From: an uncultured Caulobacterales bacterium
GTDB lineage: Bacteria > Pseudomonadota > Alphaproteobacteria > Caulobacterales > Maricaulaceae
Direction: 5' to 3'
DNA length: 9,212 nucleotides
Assembly: GCA_937981945.1 (NCBI GenBank)
Contig: CALJNJ010000052.1
Coordinates: 1 to 9,212 of the forward strand
Notes under the pieces: model-generated
What the model was told of the DNA's origin: nothing
Seen by the model: only the letters and a program-made list of their open reading frames with translations
Database searches by the model: none
Translations under genes and position numbers: made by a program
Part shown: positions 1-5,490 of the stretch, in pieces
Position numbering within the stretch: the stretch's first letter is position 1
How the letters are laid out: each line of letters starts with the position of its first letter

Positions 1-619
1 CCAGAAACGGGTCGTCCCGTGATGCATCAAACATTTGCAGAGGTGTTCGGCCGATAATTTGCCAGCCCCCCGGGCTTTCCAATCCGTAAATACCGGTTTG
101 CCATCCGGCAATGCCAACGGAGCCCGCCGGGACGGCGGCGCGCGGCGTTGCTTGGCGCGGGTGATGAAGCGCGGCCGGGGCTTCGGATAAAAATGTAAAC
201 CCCGGAATAAATCCCATCATGCAGACCTTATAAACCGGCGTGCTGTGCAGGGCCACGATTTCACCGGCGGATAATCCGCTGCTTGATTGAATGGTTTCCA
301 GATCGGGTCCGAACTCGCCCCCGTAAAACACCGGTATTTCCACAATTCGGTCTGTGTCCGGCTTCGGCATTGTTTCGGATTTGAGCGCTTTGACCAAAAC
401 CTGCCGGGCGGATTGGGGTTTTATGGAGGCCGGACAAAAATATGCCAGAAGACTGTTATATCCCGGGACTAATTCTTCCCAGTCCGCTTTCCCGCGCAGG
501 GACCGGATCAGGCTGTGAATTTTGTCGGTGACAAATTCCGAATAGGCCGCGGTTTCAAAAGTCACCAAAAAGGCAGAATCCCCATAAGGGACGATTTCAT
601 ATTTCGGTGTTTCAGCCAT
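1..619 (-). CDS. pxpB: 5-oxoprolinase subunit PxpB (KipI/allophanate hydrolase subunit 1 family), 3' end cut by window edge
   Basis: Reading the minus strand from an ATG at 617-619 gives 206 uninterrupted codons that run off the left edge. The family's C-terminal signature is clear: HSTPVYKVCMMGFIPGFTFL (codons 125-144), then HPRQATPR, VPAGSVGIAGWQTGIY, ESPGGWQIIGRTPLQMFD. These are the hallmarks of PxpB/KipI proteins, which pair with PxpC to form the part of 5-oxoprolinase that works with PxpA to open 5-oxoproline (pyroglutamate) to glutamate at the cost of ATP, in the cytoplasm. Family members are about 215-240 residues, so only the last few tens of codons are missing. The start overlaps the pxpA stop by 8 bases (ATGGCTGA), which implies translational coupling and supports this start. 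pxpC is expected next, to the left. A KipI-type sporulation role is unlikely in a Gram-negative. Confidence 0.93.
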   Translation of the reverse strand, partial: MAETPKYEIVPYGDSAFLVTFETAAYSEFVTDKIHSLIRSLRGKADWEELVPGYNSLLAYFCPASIKPQSARQVLVKALKSETMPKPDTDRIVEIPVFYGGEFGPDLETIQSSSGLSAGEIVALHSTPVYKVCMMGFIPGFTFLSEAPAALHHPRQATPRAAVPAGSVGIAGWQTGIYGLESPGGWQIIGRTPLQMFDASRDDPFL

Positions 620-1388
620 GGGTGAACGCTTTGACGGTGCCGCCGGATTTTTCAATGGCGCGCCGAATGGATTTCGCTGTTTCGCCGGCGCCCGGACTGT
701 CGCTGTGCAGGCATAGAGTATCCGTCACAAGCGTCAGCTTTTGCCCGCTCGCCGTGGTCACAGGAGTTTTAGCCAGCAGAGCCAAGGCCTGCGCTGTTCG
801 CTGGGCTTGATCTTCGATTACGGCGCCGGTTTCGCGGCGGCTTTGCAGATGACCGTCATCCGTATAGCGCCGGTCCACAAATCCTTCGGCCACAAATTTA
901 AGACCCGCCTGGTGCGCGGCTTTGGTCAGGCACGAATTAGGCGCGCCCATTAAAATGAGATTTTGATCGAGCCGGGCCACGCAAAAAGCGATCAGATCTG
1001 CCGTTTCCGTGCTGAACACGGCATCATTATAAAGCGCGCCGTGGGCTTTCACATAGGTCAGGGCGCAGCCTTCTTCAGCGGCAATTTCCGCCAGCCGGCT
1101 GATTTGTGACATTATGGCGGCCTTGAGGTCAGGTTTTGAAATATCGTCGCCGAGCGTAAAAGATTTACGCCCGAAATTTTCTTTATCGGGATAGGCGGGA
1201 TGCGCGCCGATATTCACGCCATATTGTTTGGCCAGTTTGACGGTTCGGCGCATGGTTTCATCATTGCCGGCATGACCCCCGCAGGCGATATTGGCCGAGC
1301 TGATCCAGGCCAGAACGGCGGCTTCCGTGGCTTGCCATTCAGGTGTATTCGCTTCGCCGGTATCTGCATTTAAATCAATTGACCGCAT
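612..1388 (-). CDS. pxpA: 5-oxoprolinase subunit PxpA (LamB/YcsF family)
   Basis: A 258-residue protein, the usual length for PxpA (about 245-260). Family motifs run in order: DLNAD (residues 5-9), SANIACGGHAGN (31-42), GAHPAYPD (61-68), YVKAHGALYND (112-122), EGFVDRRYTDDGHLQSR (168-184) and LCLHSDSPGA (225-234). PxpA is the cytoplasmic TIM-barrel-like subunit that acts with PxpB and PxpC in ATP-dependent cleavage of 5-oxoproline to glutamate, removing a product of spontaneous glutamine cyclisation and peptide turnover. Two positions differ from what I remember as most common: DLNADTGE instead of DLNADLGE, and HSD instead of HGD near the C-terminus. All recognisable Asp/His motif residues are present, so I see no sign of inactivation. 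Its start has only a weak ribosome binding site (AGG about 11 bases upstream), 37 bases after the preceding flavoprotein gene, so coupling within an operon is likely. Confidence 0.95.
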   Translation of the reverse strand: MRSIDLNADTGEANTPEWQATEAAVLAWISSANIACGGHAGNDETMRRTVKLAKQYGVNIGAHPAYPDKENFGRKSFTLGDDISKPDLKAAIMSQISRLAEIAAEEGCALTYVKAHGALYNDAVFSTETADLIAFCVARLDQNLILMGAPNSCLTKAAHQAGLKFVAEGFVDRRYTDDGHLQSRRETGAVIEDQAQRTAQALALLAKTPVTTASGQKLTLVTDTLCLHSDSPGAGETAKSIRRAIEKSGGTVKAFTHG

Positions 1389-1426
1389 GGGGGAGACCTA
1401 GAGCAAAACAGGGCCGTTGAAAACCT

Positions 1427-2602
1427 CTAAAGAGCTTCCCCGGCGGCAACAGCGCAGGCCCAGGCCCATTGGAAATTATGTCCGCCTAAATGGCCGGTCA
1501 CGTCGACAACTTCGCCGATGAAATAAAGACCGGGCACTTTGCGGCATTCCATGGTTTTGGAGGATAATTCATCTGTATCGACTCCGCCGCGCGTCACTTC
1601 GGCCGTCCGAAACCCTTCCGTGCCGGCCGGTTTCACAAATTGAGCATTACAGAGCAGGGCAATATTGCGCAGTTCAAGATTGCTCATATCAGCCAGGCGT
1701 TCTTTTTTGACGTCTTTGCAAATATGCTCGGCCAATCTTTGCGGCAGAAATTCTGAAATCACCGTTTTGATATGTTTCTTCGGCGCTGTCTCTTTGGTCG
1801 TCAGCAAAAGTTCCAACACGTCAGCTTTCGGCGCCATATTGACGGTCACGCTTTCGCCGGGCTCCCAATAGGAAGAGATTTGCAACACAGCCGGACCCGA
1901 GAGCCCGCGATGGGTGAAGAGCAGGTCTTCTTCAAAGGTGATACGATCATTGTGGATGGCCACCGGCAGGCTGACACCGCTGAGGGTTTTCAGAGGTGTT
2001 TTTTGTTCGTCCGTAAATGTAAACGGCACCAAGGCCGGGACGGGCTCGATGACATTCAGCCCGAATTGTTCTGCCAATTTATAGCCAAAGCGGCTCGCGC
2101 CCATTTTGGGAATGGACGGCCCGCCGCACGCGACGACCAAATTATCACAATTTATGGATTGGCGGGTTGTGGTGACCGTAAAGCCGCCGGTCTCGGCCTG
2201 TCTGACATCCAAAATTTCCGTTCCGAGCCATAATGTATTGCCGGCCTTGTCACACTCGGCCAGCAACATATCGATAATCTCTTGAGAGCGGCCGTCGCAA
2301 AACAGCTGACCTTTGGTCTTTTCGTGCCAAGCAATATGATAGCGCTCAACTAAATCTACGAAGTCTTGCGGCGTATAGCGGGACAAGGCGGATTTACAAA
2401 AATGCGGGTTCTGAGAAATGAAATTATCGGGTCCGCTGTGAAGATTGGTGAAATTACACCGCCCGCCGCCGGAGATCCTGATTTTCTCGCCGGGCTTATC
2501 GGCGTGATCAATCAGCAATACCCGTTTGCCGCGCGCGCCGGCAATTGCGCCGCACATAAGGCCGGCGGCGCCGGCGCCGATGATGATGACATCCCAATCC
2601 AT
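1427..2602 (-). CDS. HI0933/YhiN-family FAD-dependent oxidoreductase
   Basis: A 391-residue soluble flavoprotein with a dinucleotide-binding Rossmann fold at the N-terminus (GAGAAG, residues 9-14; acidic end of the second strand at IDHADKPGEK, 31-40). It carries the family's fingerprint ISGGGRCNFTN (43-53). Further motifs are ACGGPSIPKMGASRFGY (158-174), LLFTHRGLSGPAVLQIS (227-243), AEVTRGGVDTDE (334-345) and the C-terminal FAD-contacting stretch GEVVDVTGHLGGHNFQWAW (363-381). This family (TIGR00275-like; E. coli YhiN, related to BaiN) is commonly annotated as NAD(P)/FAD-dependent or aminoacetone oxidase-like. The physiological substrate of most members is unknown, and I do not assign one here. 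The length is normal and no disruption is seen. The ATG at 2600-2602 is preceded by a purine-rich GAGAAGAG. It sits between the PiT-like gene (31-32 bases upstream) and pxpA. Confidence 0.93.
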   Translation of the reverse strand: MDWDVIIIGAGAAGLMCGAIAGARGKRVLLIDHADKPGEKIRISGGGRCNFTNLHSGPDNFISQNPHFCKSALSRYTPQDFVDLVERYHIAWHEKTKGQLFCDGRSQEIIDMLLAECDKAGNTLWLGTEILDVRQAETGGFTVTTTRQSINCDNLVVACGGPSIPKMGASRFGYKLAEQFGLNVIEPVPALVPFTFTDEQKTPLKTLSGVSLPVAIHNDRITFEEDLLFTHRGLSGPAVLQISSYWEPGESVTVNMAPKADVLELLLTTKETAPKKHIKTVISEFLPQRLAEHICKDVKKERLADMSNLELRNIALLCNAQFVKPAGTEGFRTAEVTRGGVDTDELSSKTMECRKVPGLYFIGEVVDVTGHLGGHNFQWAWACAVAAGEAL

Positions 2603-2634
2603 AGCCCGCTCTTCTCAGATTACGGAGGCTCTGT

Positions 2635-4017
2635 CTATGTGGTTGGCGGATAGATAAAGAATATGCTCGCCGCGCCAATTAAGAGGATCCCCATAACCCC
2701 GGTTCGAAGTCTGGACTCCTGCTTCATCAGGAACCAAAATACGGGGATCAGCAGCAAATTGGAAATCAGAATAAAGGATTGGTAGGACGGCGACAAAGCG
2801 GCGCTTTGTTTGCCCACTAAAAACTCGGCCAGGCGCGGAAGGCCGACGGCCATATTAATGGACAATACCAAGCCGATAAAGGCTTTCGACGCATCGGAGA
2901 CGGCCAGGCGGGTTGTTCGAAACAGGCCGAGGGCCTTGTCCGTGATCGCAAAGCCGTATTCACGGCCGGCGATAAGTCCCAGAAACACAAAGGTCGTACT
3001 CATGGGAATGGCGGAGACTTCTTTGAAAAAGAATAAGAGGCAGGCATAGGTGAAATCGATAATCGTCGCCGAGCGGATATCCGTGACCGCCGTTTTAGAG
3101 CGCAGGATTTTTTGAACGGGGCCGCCCTTATTCCAAAATGTATAAGCCAGTAGCGCCAGGATAGCGCCCATGGCGACAAAGCCTTCGAGCGCTGAAATTT
3201 GCCGCGGCAGGAAGACGAAAATATTAGCAAAATCCTGGATCAGCCAGACCGACCATAAATATCCGGTCGTGACCCATTGAAGAATAACCCAATAGGCGGC
3301 ATTGCCGAACTTTCGGGAAATCAGATAAATCAGGCCCTCAATGATAAAGCCGCCAAAGAAGACATGGGGCGCGCAGGCTTTATATTTGGCAATGACGCTC
3401 AGGCTCTTTTTACAGGATTTGATCTCTTTGGGATCCGAGAGCGCGGCGAGATCGCAATTCACCAGCATTTCAGGGAGAACATAGACACCTATGGCGATGA
3501 TGATGCCCATAATCGAGGCCAAGCCCCACGGGGCTCGCGCGCTCAGTTCATTTTTTTGGAAAAACCTTTCCAGCGTTCGGGACAGGATTAGGTAGAGCAC
3601 GAGGCCTACGGCAAACGCCAATCCGTAACCGGTCAGAGACTTGCCCAGCATGGACGTCATGCCGCCGACCGTGGCAAAGACGGTTAAAACCATAAATGAT
3701 GTGGAAACCGGAATGCCTAAACGCGTGATGATCACAAGGGCCAGAGGCGGGAGCGTATGATACCATTGTATGCCGCCATCGGGCCACGGGTATTTTTGTG
3801 CATTTGCCAGCCGCCCCCATGACGGATCACCGTCATAAAGCATCCATCCCACCGTAAATGTGGCCACGAGAATCGATCCGGCGAATAAAAACAGCCAAAA
3901 CCAATGCAGGCGGGCATTTGAATTTATAAAAGTTCCCAGGGTTTGAAGGGCGTCATTGCCGACCACCGCATAGGCCGCAAACAAAAAGCCTAAGACCGCA
4001 AATATCGTAATTTCCAT
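2635..4017 (-). CDS. Divergent PiT-family (inorganic phosphate transporter-like) membrane protein
   Basis: A 460-residue, strongly hydrophobic protein with roughly ten or more membrane segments. It shows a two-fold internal plan like PiT (Pho-4/PF01384) transporters. The first half has VVGNDALQTLGTF (residues 18-30) in place of the usual GANDVAN-type motif, followed by LGIPVSTSF (100-108). The second half has a much weaker counterpart, QDFANIF (261-267), followed by IPMSTTF (337-343). The paired P-x-S-T motifs are the best evidence. A central loop (about residues 186-216) carries three cysteines. Family members move phosphate (or, in CysP-like branches, sulfate) with H+ or Na+; the substrate here is inferred from its place opposite the pst operon. 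I chose the ATG at 4015-4017 (upstream CAGGCCGGGA can act as a ribosome binding site). An in-frame TTG at 4036-4038 would add seven residues but has no ribosome binding site. First gene of the left operon. Confidence 0.72.
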   Translation of the reverse strand: MEITIFAVLGFLFAAYAVVGNDALQTLGTFINSNARLHWFWLFLFAGSILVATFTVGWMLYDGDPSWGRLANAQKYPWPDGGIQWYHTLPPLALVIITRLGIPVSTSFMVLTVFATVGGMTSMLGKSLTGYGLAFAVGLVLYLILSRTLERFFQKNELSARAPWGLASIMGIIIAIGVYVLPEMLVNCDLAALSDPKEIKSCKKSLSVIAKYKACAPHVFFGGFIIEGLIYLISRKFGNAAYWVILQWVTTGYLWSVWLIQDFANIFVFLPRQISALEGFVAMGAILALLAYTFWNKGGPVQKILRSKTAVTDIRSATIIDFTYACLLFFFKEVSAIPMSTTFVFLGLIAGREYGFAITDKALGLFRTTRLAVSDASKAFIGLVLSINMAVGLPRLAEFLVGKQSAALSPSYQSFILISNLLLIPVFWFLMKQESRLRTGVMGILLIGAASIFFIYPPTT

Positions 4018-4028
4018 GGTATTCCCGG

Positions 4029-4069
4029 CCTGATTCAATAATCACATCGGCCTAAATCATTGATTCAGG
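4029..4069. repeat. Imperfect inverted repeat just upstream of the PiT-like gene
   Basis: Arms at 4029-4043 (CCTGATTCAATAATC) and 4055-4069 (AATCATTGATTCAGG) match at 12 of 15 positions when one is inverted, around an 11-base centre. The near arm ends about 12 bases from the PiT-like ATG and covers the bases just before its ribosome binding site. It could be a repressor operator or an RNA hairpin in the leader of the left operon. Each arm contains a GATTC (GANTC) site. The role is inferred only. Confidence 0.45.
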
Positions 4070-4079
4070 GCGGGCGCAA

Positions 4080-4100
4080 CGGCTTTTTCGTCAAAAGCCG
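4080..4100 (-). promoter_or_regulatory. Perfect hairpin in the leader of the left operon
   Basis: CGGCTTTT (4080-4087) and AAAAGCCG (4093-4100) form an uninterrupted 8-base-pair stem around a 5-base loop. Both flanking operons are transcribed away from this spot, so there is no upstream gene whose transcript it could end. In the minus-strand transcript it would lie about 63 bases before the PiT-like ATG, so it is a candidate 5' leader structure (mRNA stability, attenuation) or a protein-binding palindrome. Confidence 0.45.
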
Positions 4101-4112
4101 CTTCAAATTTTT

Positions 4113-4118
4113 GTTATA
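4113..4118 (-). promoter_or_regulatory. Candidate -10 element for the left (PiT-like) operon
   Basis: On the minus strand this reads TATAAC, five of six matches to TATAAT. At a 17-base spacing the -35 position reads GTCAAA, a poor match, so if this promoter is real it may need an activator or be weak. It lies about 22 bases from the edge of the Pho-box array. A prediction from base pattern alone. Confidence 0.3.
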
Positions 4119-4140
4119 GGTGCCATTGGCCTGTTTTTGA

Positions 4141-4206
4141 CTGTCACAAAAGCGTCACGAAAAGTAACGCGAAACGTCACATAACTTCCAAAAACCTGTC
4201 ACATAA
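4141..4206 (+). promoter_or_regulatory. Tandem Pho-box array (PhoB binding region) for the porin-pst operon
   Basis: Six consecutive 11-base units (7-base half-site plus 4 A/T-rich bases) start at 4141, 4152, 4163, 4174, 4185 and 4196. Half-sites read CTGTCAC, GCGTCAC, AGTAACG, ACGTCAC, CTTCCAA and CTGTCAC. Units 1, 2, 4 and 6 keep the GTCA core; units 3 and 5 are degenerate. The spacers are AAAA, GAAA, CGAA, ATAA, AAAC and ATAA. This is the classic Pho box layout (direct repeats of CTGTCAT with 11-base period), bound head-to-tail by PhoB dimers. Orientation is toward the porin gene. PhoB-dependent promoters have the box in place of a -35 element; CATAAT at 4202-4207 is a possible -10 for the box formed by units 4-5, and TCATAG at 4212-4217 for units 5-6. 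Confidence 0.82.
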
Positions 4207-4207
4207 T
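4202..4207 (+). promoter_or_regulatory. Candidate -10 element for the porin-pst operon
   Basis: CATAAT matches TATAAT at five of six positions and begins 10 bases after the half-site ending at 4191, the spacing seen in PhoB-activated promoters that lack a proper -35. It would place the transcription start near 4214 and give a leader of about 74 bases. It overlaps the last Pho-box unit, so the alternative -10 at 4212-4217 cannot be excluded. Confidence 0.35.
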
Positions 4208-4253
4208 TGAGTCATAGCCCGCCGTGAAACGACAAACGTTTTTTTTGGAATCA

Positions 4254-4270
4254 GCTCTGATGGTCAGAGT
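4254..4270 (+). promoter_or_regulatory. Small hairpin in the 5' leader of the porin mRNA
   Basis: CTCTGA (4255-4260) and TCAGAG (4264-4269) form a perfect six-pair stem, extendable by a G-U pair, around a 3-base loop. It ends about 8-10 bases before the GAGGG ribosome binding site (4278-4282) of the porin gene. It may affect mRNA stability or be a binding site for a small RNA or protein; function unknown. Confidence 0.35.
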
Positions 4271-4287
4271 AAAAATTGAGGGTAGAC

Positions 4288-5469
4288 ATGACAATTGATT
4301 TTAAAAGCGCAGCTTCAGCTGCAGTGTTAGGGGCTCTGATGGTTTTCGCCGAGGCGGCAAATGCTCAGGAAATTACCCATAAAGTAAGCGGCCGGGTGAT
4401 GATGGACTGGTCCATGGTCGACGCGGACAATGCGGATATGGATTGGAACGCCACGGAGTTACGGCGCTTACGACTGGCTGTTTCCGGCAATGTCGGCGAC
4501 AATGTGAAATATAAGGTCGAAATCAACACGAATAGTAGTGAAGAGGTCAATGTCGAGGACGCCTATGTGCAATGGGCGCCGACCGGTGACAATTGGAATG
4601 TAAAACTCGGCCATTTCAAAACCCATAATTCCTTGGATGAGCAAACCTCTTCCCGTTTTATTACGGCGCTTGAAAGATCCGCCTTTACGGATGCTTTTGA
4701 ATTTAATCGCCGCCTTGGTCTGGCCGTGAATGCCAGCGGAGACAATTACACCGTGTCAGCCGGCGTTTTTGGCGACAATCTTTCGACGACGTCTGCCGAA
4801 GAAGGCAGCGCCGCATCTGCGCGGGTCACGTTCAATCCTATTAAAGATGATGACCTTTTGGTCCATCTCGGCGCCTCGGCGCGTCTTCGTAAGACCGGCG
4901 ATACTCAAAGTGATTTGCGCTATCGTCAGCGCCCCGTCTCTCACATCCCAAGCCGGATCATCAGCACCGGCCGTATTGCCGACAAAGACACGTTTTACGG
5001 TGTGGAAGCTGCCGGTATTATGGGGCAGTTTTGGGCCGCCGGTGAATATGGTGTGACGGATGCGGATTGTGATAACTGTGCAAGCGATCCGAGCTTTAAC
5101 GGCTATTATCTGGAAGGCGGCGCATTTTTCGGCGGGAAAAAAACTTATAAGGGCGGGAAGTTTAACCGTCCGAAAGTTGACAGTCCCGTTACGGATGGCG
5201 GTATGGGCGCCGTGTCCGTCTTCGCCCGCTATGATACGCTGGATCTGGACGACCAAGCCATTGACGGCGGTGATCTGGACACAATCGTGGTCGGTGCCGA
5301 TTGGTGGCCAACCAAATATACCCGCATTGGCGTGAACTATTTTGACGCCAGCGCGAATCTGGGTACCAGCACATCGGGTCTCGATTCTGCTTTCGCAGCG
5401 CTCGTTTCAGGCGGTGTCACGGAAGAAGATGTGAGCGGATTTAATCTGCGCGCTCAGTTTGATTTTTAA
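4288..5469 (+). CDS. Phosphate-selective-type porin (Porin O/P family)
   Basis: A 393-residue outer-membrane beta-barrel protein. The N-terminus (residues 1-26, ending AEAANA before QEITHK) is a signal peptide. The body alternates short hydrophobic strands with polar turns, and the last residue is Phe in FNLRAQFDF, the beta-barrel assembly signal. Segments such as GHFKTHNSLDEQTSSRFITA (residues 108-127) and FEFNRRLGL, and the later GYYLEGGAFFGGKKTYK, are typical of OprP/OprO-like porins, which let phosphate or polyphosphate cross the outer membrane. Specificity is inferred from the Pho boxes upstream and pstS 21 bases downstream. A closely spaced cysteine pair (C261 and C264, CDNC) sits in a probable loop and could form a disulfide. 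I chose the ATG at 4288 because GAGGG lies 5 bases before it; an in-frame TTG at 4276 would overlap that site. Confidence 0.85.
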   Translation: MTIDFKSAASAAVLGALMVFAEAANAQEITHKVSGRVMMDWSMVDADNADMDWNATELRRLRLAVSGNVGDNVKYKVEINTNSSEEVNVEDAYVQWAPTGDNWNVKLGHFKTHNSLDEQTSSRFITALERSAFTDAFEFNRRLGLAVNASGDNYTVSAGVFGDNLSTTSAEEGSAASARVTFNPIKDDDLLVHLGASARLRKTGDTQSDLRYRQRPVSHIPSRIISTGRIADKDTFYGVEAAGIMGQFWAAGEYGVTDADCDNCASDPSFNGYYLEGGAFFGGKKTYKGGKFNRPKVDSPVTDGGMGAVSVFARYDTLDLDDQAIDGGDLDTIVVGADWWPTKYTRIGVNYFDASANLGTSTSGLDSAFAALVSGGVTEEDVSGFNLRAQFDF

Positions 5470-5490
5470 GAAAAACCGGAAGGCAAAATC

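Noticed and set aside
287..472. Short plus-strand open frame near the left edge
   Set aside because: Antisense to pxpB, which shows a continuous and highly characteristic protein on the minus strand.
1772..2233. Plus-strand open frame of 153 codons
   Set aside because: Lies wholly antisense to the HI0933/YhiN-like gene, has no ribosome binding site of note and encodes no recognisable motif; a shadow frame.
4141..4206. Short regularly spaced repeats as a CRISPR-like array or iteron origin
   Set aside because: The 11-base period, CTGTCAC core and position before porin-pst genes fit Pho boxes; the units are too short for CRISPR and no rep gene is near.
4227..4246. AAACG/CGTTT stem followed by eight T residues, resembling a terminator or attenuator
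   Set aside because: Only five pairs with little GC, and it lies in the leader of the porin gene where no upstream transcript needs ending. Attenuation is possible but too weak to list.
4276..4287. TTG start giving a four-residue longer porin
   Set aside because: The TTG overlaps the GAGGG ribosome binding site of the ATG at 4288, and the signal peptide reads best from that ATG.
4756..5256. Minus-strand open frame of 166 codons
   Set aside because: Antisense to the well-supported porin gene; composition follows the porin codons.
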